Below are positions 28,417 through 37,550 of a stretch of 64,000 nt of DNA, in pieces (the stretch's first letter is position 1; every line of letters begins with the position of its first letter). Source of the DNA: Hansschlegelia quercus. Its GTDB lineage: Bacteria > Pseudomonadota > Alphaproteobacteria > Rhizobiales > Methylopilaceae. Under the pieces are notes generated by a model. It had not been told where the DNA came from, made no database searches, and saw only the letters and a program-made list of their open reading frames with translations. The DNA lies in assembly GCF_004310425.1 (NCBI RefSeq), contig NZ_SIUB01000001.1:620001-684000 (forward strand). Direction: 5' to 3'. Made by a program: the position numbers and the translations under genes.

Positions 28417-30864
28417 ATGTCGGTACGGCCGCGGCGCTTCGCCGCTTATCTGACGGTTGCGGCGTCCGCCGCATTCGCCGTCCTGCCTGCCGAAAGCGCC
28501 AGCGCGGCGGCCATCAACGCGCACGAGACCGCTGCGCTGTCGCTGTTTCTCGGCGCGGTGTTCGTCGCCGTCGCGACCTCGATCATGCTGCTGCGGACGC
28601 GCAGCCGGGCCGCAGACAAGGAGGCCGCGGGCGCCACCGAGATCGCCGACCTCAAGCGCAAGCTCGACCTTGCCGAAACGCTCGCCGCGAGCGACGCGCA
28701 GACCACCATCGTGTGGCGCGCGGGCGAAGCGCGGCCCGAGGTCGTCGGCGACCCGCGCGCTTTGCCCGGCGCGCCTGCAGGCGCCCGCCTGCTTGCGCTC
28801 GGAAGCTGGCTCGAGCCCGAATCCGCCGCCGCCGCCGAAACCCGCATCGAGGCGTTGCGCCGGCGTGGCGAGCCGTTCCGTCTGATGCTCCGCACCCGCG
28901 AAGGCGGCCATGTCGAGGCGGACGGGCGTCCTGTCGGCGCCGCCGTCACCGTCCGCCTGCGCGACGTCTCAGGCGAGCGGCTCGCGCGCGCCGAGGTCGA
29001 GCAGCACGCGACGGAGCTCGCGGCGGCCCTCGCCCGCTTCACGGCTCTCGCTGAGACGCTGACCCAGCCGGTGTGGATGCGCGACGAACACGGCCGCCTC
29101 GTTTACGCCAACGAAGCCTACGCCCGCGCGGTCGAAGCCCCGGACGGCGCGACCGCCGCCGAGAACGGCGCGGAATTTCTCGAACAGGCCGAGCGCGCCG
29201 CAGCGCGCCAGGCGCTCGACGCCGGCCACGTGTTCCGCAGGCGCACGCCCGCCGTGTTCGCCGGCGCCCGGCGTATCTTCGACGTCGTCGAGGCCCCTGC
29301 CCCACACGGCTCAGCCGCGATCGCGACCGATGTCTCCGAGCTCGAGGACGTCCGAGCCGATCTTTCCCGGCAGATGGACGCCCACCGCCGGACGCTGGAC
29401 GAACTGACGACCGCGGTCGCGATCTTCTCGGCCGATGGCGGTCTGGTGTTTCACAACAGCGCCTTCCGCCAGCTTTGGTCGCTCGATCCGGCCTTCCTCG
29501 AGACACAGCCGTCAGACCCGACCATCCTCGACCGGCTGCGCGCGGAGCGGAAGCTGCCCGAACAGGCGGACTTCCGGACCTGGAAGGCCACGCTCCACGA
29601 GGCCTATCGGGCGCTCGAAGCGCGCGAGCATTGGTGGCACCTGCCGGACGGGCGGACGGTCCGCGTCGTCGCGGCACCGAACCCGAAAGGCGGCGTCACC
29701 TATCTGTTCGACGACGTCACCGAGCGTCTTGCGCTCGAAAGCCGGTTCAACGCGCTGACCAAGGTCCAGCGCGAGACCATCGACCACCTCAAGGAGGCGG
29801 TCGCCGTGTTCGGCTCGGACGGCAGGCTCCGCCTCCACAACCCCGCCTTCGAGACGCTGTGGCGGCTCGACCCGACGACGCTCGGCGACCGGCCGCACGC
29901 CGAGGACGTCCTCAACGCCTGCCGCGCCGATCCGCGCGACGCCGAGCTCTGGACGCGCCTGAAGACCGCAACGACGGCGATGCCGGACGAGCGCAAGCCG
30001 CTCGCGGTGCGGATCGAGCGCGCCAAAGGCGGCGTCGTCGACGTCGTGACCCTGCCGCTGCCGGACGGCGGAACGCTCGTCACCTTCACCGACGTCACCG
30101 CGAGCGTGCAGATCGAGCGGGCGCTACGCGAGCGGGCCGAAGCGGTCGAGGCTGCGGTGAGGCTCAAGAACGAGTTCACAAGCCACGTCTCCTACGAATT
30201 GCGCTCGCCGCTCACCAACATCATCGGCTTCGGCCAGCTGCTCGGCGATCCCCGGCTCGGCGCGCTGTCCCCGAAGCAGCGGGAATATGTCGACCACATC
30301 CTTCAGTCCTCTTCCGCGCTGCTCGCGATCATCAACGACATCCTCGACCTCACGACGATAGACGCCGGCGCGATGGCGCTCGATCTGGAGCATGTGAACG
30401 CGCGCCAGACGATCGAGGCGGCCGTCGAGGGCGTGCGAGACCGCCTCTCGGAAGCGGGGCTCGGGCTCGAGATCGAGTGCGGCCCGCGCGTCGGCGAGTT
30501 CATCGCGGACGGTAAGCGGGTGCGGCAGGTGCTGTTCAACCTGCTGTCCAACGCGATCGGCTTCTCGCGGCCGGGATACGCGATCACCGTCAGCGCCAAG
30601 CGCACCAAGGATGCAATGGTTTTCAAGGTCGTGGACAGGGGCGTCGGCATCCAGCCCGATCACCTCGATACGGTGTTCGACCGCTTCGAGAGCCGCACCG
30701 AAGGCGGCCGCCATCGCGGCGTCGGCCTCGGCCTTTCGATCGCGCGCTCACTTGTCGAGCTCCATGGGGGTAATGTGTCTCTCACGTCCATCATCGGAGA
30801 GGGCACCACCGTGACCTGCACCTTCCCGCTTCGGCGGCTCGACGCCGAGGCCGCCGCCGAATGA
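28417..30864 (+). CDS. divL: DivL-type PAS sensor kinase with Tyr in place of the phosphoacceptor His
   Basis: 815 residues. One N-terminal transmembrane segment (ALSLFLGAVFVAVATSIMLL) is followed by three PAS-like units starting near FTALAETLTQPVWMRDE, LDELTTAVAIFSADGG and IDHLKEAVAVFGSDGR. The dimerisation helix reads SHVSYELRSPLTNIIGFGQLL, where Tyr593 (codon at 30193) replaces the conserved His. The ATPase domain is intact: NLLSNAIGFS, VVDRGVGI, GVGLGLSIARSLVELHGG. Caulobacter DivL has the same His-to-Tyr change and works with DivK, CckA and CtrA in cell-cycle and polarity control. The gene order after it (tsaE-amgK, murU) supports the assignment. The stop overlaps the next start (ATGA). 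Confidence 0.9.
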   Translation: MSVRPRRFAAYLTVAASAAFAVLPAESASAAAINAHETAALSLFLGAVFVAVATSIMLLRTRSRAADKEAAGATEIADLKRKLDLAETLAASDAQTTIVWRAGEARPEVVGDPRALPGAPAGARLLALGSWLEPESAAAAETRIEALRRRGEPFRLMLRTREGGHVEADGRPVGAAVTVRLRDVSGERLARAEVEQHATELAAALARFTALAETLTQPVWMRDEHGRLVYANEAYARAVEAPDGATAAENGAEFLEQAERAAARQALDAGHVFRRRTPAVFAGARRIFDVVEAPAPHGSAAIATDVSELEDVRADLSRQMDAHRRTLDELTTAVAIFSADGGLVFHNSAFRQLWSLDPAFLETQPSDPTILDRLRAERKLPEQADFRTWKATLHEAYRALEAREHWWHLPDGRTVRVVAAPNPKGGVTYLFDDVTERLALESRFNALTKVQRETIDHLKEAVAVFGSDGRLRLHNPAFETLWRLDPTTLGDRPHAEDVLNACRADPRDAELWTRLKTATTAMPDERKPLAVRIERAKGGVVDVVTLPLPDGGTLVTFTDVTASVQIERALRERAEAVEAAVRLKNEFTSHVSYELRSPLTNIIGFGQLLGDPRLGALSPKQREYVDHILQSSSALLAIINDILDLTTIDAGAMALDLEHVNARQTIEAAVEGVRDRLSEAGLGLEIECGPRVGEFIADGKRVRQVLFNLLSNAIGFSRPGYAITVSAKRTKDAMVFKVVDRGVGIQPDHLDTVFDRFESRTEGGRHRGVGLGLSIARSLVELHGGNVSLTSIIGEGTTVTCTFPLRRLDAEAAAE

Positions 30865-32447
30865 GGGGGCCGGCCTACATGACCCGCACGGCCCCGGCCG
30901 CGGAAACCTCGAAGGAGCCGCGCTGGGAGCTGACGCTGGCGGACGAGACGGAGACGGCGGCGCTCGCGGGGGTCATCGCCCGGACGCTCAAGGCCGGCGA
31001 CCTCATGCTGCTCTCGGGCGAACTCGGCGCGGGCAAGACCACCTTCGCCCGCGCGCTGGTGCGCGCCCGCGCCGGCGATCCGGATCTCGAGGCGCCGAGC
31101 CCGACCTTCACGCTGCTGCAGACCTACGATCTGGCCGGAGGCCCGGTCGTCCACGCGGACCTCTACCGGCTGTCCGGGCCGGATGAGCTCGAAGAGCTCG
31201 GTTGGGACGAGGCCGGCGACGACGCGATCGTGCTCGTCGAGTGGCCCGACCGGCTCGGGCCGGACCTGCCGCCGGACCGCCTGGAGCTCACGCTCGACGC
31301 CGGCGACGGCGACGGCGCCCGCCGGGCGACTCTCATCGGCCACGGCGCCTTTGCGCCCCGCCTCGTGCGCCTGCGCGACAAGCGCCGATTTCTGGACGAA
31401 GCCGGATGGGCGGACGCCGCGCACGCCCACATCCAGGGCGACGCCTCGGGCCGCATCTACGAGCGCCTGACGCGCGCCGGCCGCACCGCTATCCTGATGG
31501 ACGCGCCGGCGCGCGCGCCCTCCCCGCCGTTGAGGGACGGCAAGCCTTATTCCGTGCTCGCCAAGCTCGCGACCGACGTCAAACCTTTCGTGGCGATGGC
31601 GGACGGGTTGCGAGCGCTCGGCTATGGCGCGCCGGAGATTTACGCCTCCGACCTCAAGACCGGCTTCCTGCTGGTCGAGGATCTCGGCATGGAGCCGGTC
31701 GTTGCGGGAGGCCCGATCGCGAACCGCTACGAGACCGCGGTCGATTTGCTCGCCGACCTTCATTCGCGCGCGCTGCCGATCGAATTGCCTGTCGGCGCGG
31801 AGGTCTACCGACCGCCGTTCTACGACAGCTCCGCCTTCCTCGTGGAATGCGACCTCCTCAACGACTGGTATCTTCCCGAGGCGACAGGCGCCGCGCCGCA
31901 GGCGGAAGCCCGCGCCGAGTTCGCGGCGCTGTGGGCGGCCGCGCTGGAGCCGGTGCTGGCGGAGAAGCTGACCTGGACGCTGCGCGACTACCATTCGCCC
32001 AACCTCACCTGGCGCGGCGAGGAAGACGGGCTGAAGCGGCTCGGCCTGCTGGACTTCCAGGACGCGGCGCTCGGGCCGCCTGCCTACGACGTGGTCTCGC
32101 TGCTTCAGGACGCCCGCGTCGACGTCGGCGAAGAGCTCGAGATCGCGCTCGCCGCCCGCTACATCGCTGCGCGCCGCAAGGCCGATCCCGCGTTCGACCC
32201 AAAACTGTTCGCGCGCGCCTACGCGACCATGGGAGCTCAGCGGGCCACCAAGATCCTCGGCATCTTCGTCCGTCTGGCCCGTCGCGACGGCAAGCCCGGC
32301 TATCTCGCGAACATCCCCCGGGTGCAGCGGGCGCTCGCCGCCAACCTCGCGCATCCCGACCTTGCGGAGCTCGCGGCGTGGTACGACGCGCACCTCAGCC
32401 CGAGCGCCGCCCCGGAGCCCGGCCCGGCGGAGGCCGCTCAGACGTGA
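30861..32447 (+). CDS. tsaE: TsaE-like ATPase fused to AmgK-type sugar kinase
   Basis: 528 residues in one frame; starts in an ATGA overlap with divL (ATG 30879 is an alternative). Residues about 20-165 are TsaE: GELGAGKTTFARAL with P-loop Lys59, SPTFTLLQTYD, HADLYRL and VLVEWPDRL. TsaE is the ATPase partner of the t6A37 tRNA modification complex. Residues about 195-505 form an aminoglycoside-phosphotransferase-like kinase (LVEDLGMEPV, LRDYHSPNLTW, LLDFQDAALGPPAYDV) as in AmgK, the anomeric MurNAc/GlcNAc kinase of peptidoglycan recycling. murU follows directly with a GTGA overlap, which fits AmgK-MurU. The fusion of two unrelated activities is seen in Rhizobiales. Confidence 0.92.
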   Translation: MRGPAYMTRTAPAAETSKEPRWELTLADETETAALAGVIARTLKAGDLMLLSGELGAGKTTFARALVRARAGDPDLEAPSPTFTLLQTYDLAGGPVVHADLYRLSGPDELEELGWDEAGDDAIVLVEWPDRLGPDLPPDRLELTLDAGDGDGARRATLIGHGAFAPRLVRLRDKRRFLDEAGWADAAHAHIQGDASGRIYERLTRAGRTAILMDAPARAPSPPLRDGKPYSVLAKLATDVKPFVAMADGLRALGYGAPEIYASDLKTGFLLVEDLGMEPVVAGGPIANRYETAVDLLADLHSRALPIELPVGAEVYRPPFYDSSAFLVECDLLNDWYLPEATGAAPQAEARAEFAALWAAALEPVLAEKLTWTLRDYHSPNLTWRGEEDGLKRLGLLDFQDAALGPPAYDVVSLLQDARVDVGEELEIALAARYIAARRKADPAFDPKLFARAYATMGAQRATKILGIFVRLARRDGKPGYLANIPRVQRALAANLAHPDLAELAAWYDAHLSPSAAPEPGPAEAAQT

Positions 32448-33163
32448 CGGGGATCACCGACGCAATGGTGCTCGCGGCGGGGCTCGGCACGCGGATGCGG
32501 CCGATCACCGACACCCGCCCGAAACCTCTGGTCGAGGTCGGCGGCCGCACGCTCCTGGATTATGGGCTGGATCAGCTGGAGAAGGCCGGCGTCCCGCGCG
32601 CCGTCGTCAACGTCCATCACCATGCCGACCAGATGGAGGCGTATCTGCGGGATCGCCGCGCGCCTGTCGTGACGATCTCCGACGAGCGAGAGCGGCTGAT
32701 GGATTCAGGCGGCGGCGTCGCCAAGGCGTTGCCGCTGCTGAACGGCGACGCCTTCCTGATCCTCAACGCCGACACGTTCTGGATCGACGGGGCGAGCTCC
32801 AATCTGGAGCGGATGATCGCCTTTTGGGACCCGACGCGCATGGATGCGCTGCTGCTGGTCGCGGCGCTCACCGCAAGCGTCGGCTATGACGGCGCAGGCG
32901 ATTTCAGCTTCGCGACCGACGGCAGGCTCGCGCGCCGCGGCGAGCGCCAGGTGACGCCCTTCGCCTATGCCGGCGCCGCGATCATGCCGCGCGCGGCCTT
33001 CGACGGAGCCGGCGACGAACCGTTCTCGCTGAACCGGCTGTGGAACAAGGCGATCGAGCGCGAGCGCCTGTTCGGCTGGCGTCTCGACGGCCTGTGGCTC
33101 CATGTCGGTACGCCGCGCGCGGTCGCGGAAGCCGAAGAAGCGATCATGGCCTCGGCGATCTGA
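32444..33163 (+). CDS. murU: MurU-type nucleotidyltransferase (N-acetylmuramate alpha-1-phosphate uridylyltransferase)
   Basis: 239 residues from GTG 32444 in a GTGA overlap with the preceding gene; ATG 32465 (MVLAAGLGTRM) is an alternative. The nucleotidyltransferase signature AMVLAAGLGTRMRPITDTRPKP (in parts: LAAGLGTRMRP, KPLVEVGG) is followed by VNVHHHADQMEAYL, LMDSGGGVAKAL, LILNADTFW and HVGTPRAVAEAEEA. With the kinase domain encoded upstream it would convert MurNAc to UDP-MurNAc, bypassing de novo synthesis in cell-wall recycling. Function is inferred from gene pairing and family; related sugar-phosphate nucleotidyltransferases look similar. Confidence 0.88.
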   Translation: MTGITDAMVLAAGLGTRMRPITDTRPKPLVEVGGRTLLDYGLDQLEKAGVPRAVVNVHHHADQMEAYLRDRRAPVVTISDERERLMDSGGGVAKALPLLNGDAFLILNADTFWIDGASSNLERMIAFWDPTRMDALLLVAALTASVGYDGAGDFSFATDGRLARRGERQVTPFAYAGAAIMPRAAFDGAGDEPFSLNRLWNKAIERERLFGWRLDGLWLHVGTPRAVAEAEEAIMASAI

Positions 33164-33176
33164 CGGGAGCGGCGCT

Positions 33177-33683
33177 CTACGCTCGCCGGCGCCGGACCAG
33201 CACGTAGCCCACGAGCGCCGCGACGCCGACGAAGAACACGATGTTGAACCACGGAATGACCGTGTCCGCCGGATCCCAGCGGCGCACCGAGACCGCGTTC
33301 GGGAACATCGAGAACCAGGTCAGCCGCCAGCCATATTTCGTGACCAGCGCCACCCCGTGCTCGGCTGCGATCGACGAGGCGACCGCCTGCACGTCCGCGC
33401 TGTTGAACTTGAGGTAGGGCGGCAAGCCCCAGCCGGTGTCTTCGTTGCGGAAGACGTGCGGCTTCTTGGTCTCCGGATCCTCGGCGTAAATGTAATAGAC
33501 GTCGCGGCTCGTCGTGGTGCGCTCGCCGCCCTCGATCGGCTTTCCGGACTGGGCGTCGACGCGGCGCACGTCGGTGTTGACGATGCGCACCACGTCATGG
33601 CGCGGCAGCACGTAGTGCAGGAAGGCGCCGACCGGCAACAGCAGCACGACGAGGAAGGCGAGGACGAGACGCAGTCGGGACAT
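33177..33683 (-). CDS. DUF1523-family membrane protein
   Basis: 168 residues from ATG 33683 (MSRLRLVLAFLVVLLLPVGAF); ATG 33719 would add 12 residues. Two transmembrane helices, one at each end (LVLAFLVVLLLPVGAFLHYVL and WFNIVFFVGVAALVGYVLV), flank a periplasmic region with HDVVRIVNTDVRR, SRDVYYIYAEDP, VFRNEDTGWGLPPYLKFNSADVQ and KYGWRLTWFSMFPN. The latter motifs are characteristic of the DUF1523 family. The function of the family is not known to me. It converges with murU and is downstream of the Kef-type gene on the same strand. Confidence 0.85.
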   Translation of the reverse strand: MSRLRLVLAFLVVLLLPVGAFLHYVLPRHDVVRIVNTDVRRVDAQSGKPIEGGERTTTSRDVYYIYAEDPETKKPHVFRNEDTGWGLPPYLKFNSADVQAVASSIAAEHGVALVTKYGWRLTWFSMFPNAVSVRRWDPADTVIPWFNIVFFVGVAALVGYVLVRRRRA

Positions 33684-33742
33684 GGGGTTTTGGGGCTCGC
33701 GGACGGGACAGACGCTCATATAGGGCGCATCGGCCTCCTGCC

Positions 33743-35572
33743 CTATTCCGCAGGCTGAGCGGCGGCGACCTTCTCCGGCGTCGCGTCCAGCATCTCGCCC
33801 TTCCGCCGGGGCTGAGACAGCGGCTCAGGCACCGGCCGGTTGGTGTAGGAGAGATGGCGGCCGCCGGTGATGCCCTCGACGCGCTGGATCTCCAGACGCT
33901 GGGCGTCGCGTTTGCGGATGTCGGCCTCGATCTCGGCGGCGCGCTCTGGATCGACGCCGACCGTCTCCAGCGTCAGCCGGCCGATCCTCAGCGCGCTTTC
34001 GAACGTCTCACGCACCACGTTCTCGACGCCCGCGCCATAAAGATCGAGGGCGTGGCCGCGATCATAGGCCTTCACCACGAGGGCGGTCAGCGGGAAGCTG
34101 GTCTGCACCAGATCGACGATGCGCCTTGTGGCGTCGAGATTGTCGACGCAGACGACGACGGCGCGCGCTTCGTCCGCCTTCACCGCGCGCAGCACGTCGA
34201 GCCGCGAGCCGTCGCCGTAATAGACCTTGAAGCCGAACTTCGCCGCCTGCTCGACGCGCTCGGGATTGGCGTCGATAAGCGTGGTTTCGACCCCTTCCGC
34301 GAGCAGGAGCTGCGCCGCGATCTGGCCGACACGACCGAAGCCGATCACGAGCACCTGGCCTTTGGCGTCGGAGAAGTCCTCCACGGGCTCGGCGGTCGGC
34401 GCGACGGTTCGGTCGGCATAGCGCTCGACCACCAGAGCGAGCGCCGGCGCGGCGACGAGGCTCAGCGCCGCGAGCGCCGCGAGCAGGCTCGCCATGCGCG
34501 CGTCGATCAGCCCTTCCGTCGCCGACAGCGGGATCAACACGAAGGCGAACTCGCCGGCCGCCGCAAGCAGGGCGCCGATCCTAAGCGCATAGGGCAGCGG
34601 CGATCCGAACAGCCGGGCGACGCCTGCCGCGATCGCCAGCTTCAGCGCGAGATAGGCGATCACGCCGAAAAGCAGCAGCGCCCAATTCTCGACGACGACC
34701 TTGAGGTCGATCGTCATGCCGATGCCCATGAAGAACAGCGCGATCAGCAGGCCGCGGAACGGCTCGATGCCGGCTTCGAGCTCCAGCCGGTAGGACGAGC
34801 CGGCGAGCAGCACGCCGGCGAGGAATGCGCCCATCGCCATCGAGAGGCCGGCGGCGTGCGCGATCTCGGCCGCGCCGAGCACGACGAGCAGCGCCGCGGC
34901 CGTCATCACCTCGCGCGCGCCGACGCCTGCCAGCAGGCGGAACATCGGGTTGAGCAGATAACGGCCTGCGAACACGATCCCGGCGATGGCGCCTGCGCCG
35001 ATACCGGCCGAGATCAGCCCCTGCGTCCAATTCGCCGCGTGGGCCCCGTCGCCAAGCATCGGGATTAAGGCGAGCGCAGGCACCACGGCGAGATCCTGCG
35101 CCAGCAGCACCGAGAAGGTCTTCTCGCCATAGGGCCGGTTCAGGTGCCCGCGCTCCTGCAGGATCTGCAGCGCCATAGCGGTGCCCGAAAAGGCGAGCGC
35201 CACGCCTGCTGCAAGGGCCGCCGGCGGCGTGAGCCCCAGAAGCCAGCCGATGGCGGCGAAGACGGCGCTCGTCAGCGCGATCTGCAGCCCGCCCAAGCCC
35301 ACGACGAGGCGGCGGAGCGCGATCAGCCGTTCGAGCCGAAGCTCAAGCCCGATCAGGAACAGCAGCATGACGACGCCGAGCTCGGCGACCTGCAGCACGG
35401 CTTCCGGATCCTGGATGAAGCCGAGCGCCGCCGGACCGATGACAAGGCCCGCTGCGAGATAGCCGACCGCAACGCCGAGCCCGAGCCGGCGCGCAAGCGG
35501 GCCCGCGACGACCGCCGCGACGAGGAAGACGAGCGGGCCGATCAGCGGCCCTGCGCCCGCTCCATGCTCCAT
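33743..35572 (-). CDS. CPA2-family (Kef-type) cation:proton antiporter with TrkA-N domain
   Basis: 609 residues. About twelve N-terminal transmembrane segments include GLVIGPAALGF, LGVVMLLFLIGLEL and ALAFSGTAMALQIL, LLAQDLAVVPALALIPML, and AAGEFAFVLIPLS, all typical of Kef/CPA2 exchangers. A cytoplasmic TrkA-N (RCK) domain follows from about residue 400, with GQVLVIGFGRVGQIAAQLLL and VVVCVDNLDATRRIV; this domain binds NAD(H) or related ligands to gate the transporter. KefB/KefC export K+ in exchange for H+ during electrophile stress, but glutathione dependence cannot be shown here. No ancillary KefF/KefG gene is adjacent. Confidence 0.93.
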   Translation of the reverse strand: MEHGAGAGPLIGPLVFLVAAVVAGPLARRLGLGVAVGYLAAGLVIGPAALGFIQDPEAVLQVAELGVVMLLFLIGLELRLERLIALRRLVVGLGGLQIALTSAVFAAIGWLLGLTPPAALAAGVALAFSGTAMALQILQERGHLNRPYGEKTFSVLLAQDLAVVPALALIPMLGDGAHAANWTQGLISAGIGAGAIAGIVFAGRYLLNPMFRLLAGVGAREVMTAAALLVVLGAAEIAHAAGLSMAMGAFLAGVLLAGSSYRLELEAGIEPFRGLLIALFFMGIGMTIDLKVVVENWALLLFGVIAYLALKLAIAAGVARLFGSPLPYALRIGALLAAAGEFAFVLIPLSATEGLIDARMASLLAALAALSLVAAPALALVVERYADRTVAPTAEPVEDFSDAKGQVLVIGFGRVGQIAAQLLLAEGVETTLIDANPERVEQAAKFGFKVYYGDGSRLDVLRAVKADEARAVVVCVDNLDATRRIVDLVQTSFPLTALVVKAYDRGHALDLYGAGVENVVRETFESALRIGRLTLETVGVDPERAAEIEADIRKRDAQRLEIQRVEGITGGRHLSYTNRPVPEPLSQPRRKGEMLDATPEKVAAAQPAE

Positions 35573-35732
35573 GCGAAACCCCCAAGCGCTAAGGCGCGCA
35601 TCTGGCCCGAGCGCAGGGCCTGGGGCAACCCGCGGAGACGAAACTCTGTTTCTTCAAAACGCACGCTGGAAACGCGCCGGCCGCCGTCATGCTAGGTTGG
35701 CGGAACCTTCACCCGATTCCGCTCGACGCCCC

Positions 35733-37508
35733 ATGCCCGTCCGCCTGCTCTCAGACACGGTCGCGAACCGGATCGCCGCCGGCGAGGTGGTCGAGCGGCC
35801 GGCCTCCGTCGTGAAGGAGCTCGCCGAGAACGCGCTCGACGCCGGCGCCGCGCGCATCGAAATCGTGCTGGAGGGCGGCGGCGCGCGGCTGATCCGTGTG
35901 GTCGACGACGGCATTGGCATGGGACGAGAGGACCTTGCGCTCGCCGTCGAGCGCTTCGCCACCTCAAAGATCACCTCCGACGCCGACCTCGCCGGCGTCG
36001 CCACCATGGGCTTCCGCGGCGAGGCCCTGCCCTCGATCGGCGCGGTGGCGCGGATGACGATCCAGACCCGGCTCGCCGACGCTCCCCATGGCTGGCGCCT
36101 CACCGTCGAAGGCGGCGCGAAGAGCGAGCCGGAGCCGGCGGCCCTGCCGCGCGGTACGCGGATCGATGTCCGCGACCTGTTCTTCGCGACGCCGGCGCGC
36201 GCCAAATTCCTGAAGTCGGAGCGCGCTGAGGCCCAGGCGGCAGCGGAGGTCGTGAAGCGCCTCGCGCTCGCGACGCCTGATGTCGACTGGACGCTCGTGG
36301 TGGAGGAGCGGACGCTGCGCTTTCCGGCCGTGAGCGTGGAGAACCGTACCGAGCGGCTGGCGCAGGTGCTCGGCGCGGACGTCGCCGAGGCCGTGATGGC
36401 GATCTTCGGCGAACGGGGCGGCGCGCGGCTCACGGGCCACGCCGGCTTGAGCCATCTTCACCGCGCCACAGCGGGCTCGGTGCATCTCTCGGTCAACGGA
36501 CGGCCGGTGCGGGACCGGCTGCTCGTCGGCGCGCTCAAGGCCGCCTATCAGGACGTCGCGCCGCGCGACCGCTGGCCGGTCGCGGCGCTCGACGTCGCCG
36601 TCGCGACCGGCGAGGTCGACGTCAACGTGCATCCGGCGAAGGCCGAGGTGCGCTTCCGCGATCCCGGCCTGATCCGCGCGCTGGTGGTCTCGACCGTGCG
36701 GCAGGCGCTCGGCGCGGCGGGGCCGAAGCCTTACGCCGCCGGCGGCGCCGAGATCGCCCGCTTCGTCGCCCGGGGGTCCGCGCCCCCGCTTCGGCCGGCC
36801 TCGACCTGGTCTCCGCCCTCCCGCGGTTTTGGGGAGAGCGCGCAGGCGGCGTTCGCGGCCGACCTTATCGACCTCGCCCCCGCCGCAAGGATCGCCGCGG
36901 ACGAGGTCCAGCCGGACGCGCTGTCCCGCCCGCTCGGCGCCGCCAAAGCGCATCTCCACGGAACCTACGTGCTCGCCGAAACCGAAGACGGCGTGGTGCT
37001 GGTCGACGCCCACGCAGCCCATGAGCGGCTGACCTATGAGGAGCTGAAGCGGCTCCGCGCGCAATCCGGCGTGCCGCGGCAGGAGTTGCTTGTCCCCGAC
37101 GTCGTCGACCTTGAGCCCGCCGACGCCGAGCGCGTGATCGCGGCGGCGGCGGAGTTGGAAAGCCTCGGCCTCGCCGTCGAAGCCTTCGGCCCCGGCGCGG
37201 TGCTGGTGCGCGCGACGCCCGCGCCCCTCGGCCCCTGCGACGGCGCCAAGCTCGTCCGCGACGTCGCGGAGACGCTGGCCGAAGGCGCCGCCGACACGAC
37301 CCCGATGGCGCGGAAGCTCGACCTCATTCTGGCGACCATCGCCTGCCACGGCTCGGTCCGCGCGGGCCGCGGGCTCAAGCCCGACGAGATGAACGCCCTG
37401 CTCCGCGCGATCGAAGCCGAACCGGCCGCCTCCACCTGCAATCATGGCCGCCCGACCTTCGTGAAGCTAACGACGGCCGATCTGGAGAAGCTGTTCGGGC
37501 GGCGTTGA
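35733..37508 (+). CDS. mutL: DNA mismatch repair protein MutL
   Basis: 591 residues from ATG 35733 (MPVRLLSDTVANRIAAGEVV). The GHKL ATPase motifs are ELAENALDAGA, VVDDGIGM and GFRGEALPSI, followed by the transducer domain (VNGRPVRDR, VNVHPAKAEVRF). After a linker of about 60 residues, the C-terminal dimerisation domain carries DAHAAHERLTYEEL (a variant of the DQHA-x2-E-x4-E endonuclease motif), IACHGSVRAG and CNHGRPTF. These metal-binding motifs indicate an endonuclease-type MutL, as expected in bacteria without MutH. The 160-base upstream gap separates it from the divergent antiporter gene. Confidence 0.97.
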   Translation: MPVRLLSDTVANRIAAGEVVERPASVVKELAENALDAGAARIEIVLEGGGARLIRVVDDGIGMGREDLALAVERFATSKITSDADLAGVATMGFRGEALPSIGAVARMTIQTRLADAPHGWRLTVEGGAKSEPEPAALPRGTRIDVRDLFFATPARAKFLKSERAEAQAAAEVVKRLALATPDVDWTLVVEERTLRFPAVSVENRTERLAQVLGADVAEAVMAIFGERGGARLTGHAGLSHLHRATAGSVHLSVNGRPVRDRLLVGALKAAYQDVAPRDRWPVAALDVAVATGEVDVNVHPAKAEVRFRDPGLIRALVVSTVRQALGAAGPKPYAAGGAEIARFVARGSAPPLRPASTWSPPSRGFGESAQAAFAADLIDLAPAARIAADEVQPDALSRPLGAAKAHLHGTYVLAETEDGVVLVDAHAAHERLTYEELKRLRAQSGVPRQELLVPDVVDLEPADAERVIAAAAELESLGLAVEAFGPGAVLVRATPAPLGPCDGAKLVRDVAETLAEGAADTTPMARKLDLILATIACHGSVRAGRGLKPDEMNALLRAIEAEPAASTCNHGRPTFVKLTTADLEKLFGRR

Positions 37509-37550
37509 AAGCAAGCATTCTCCTCAACCGAACATTTACGGGATTGGAGG

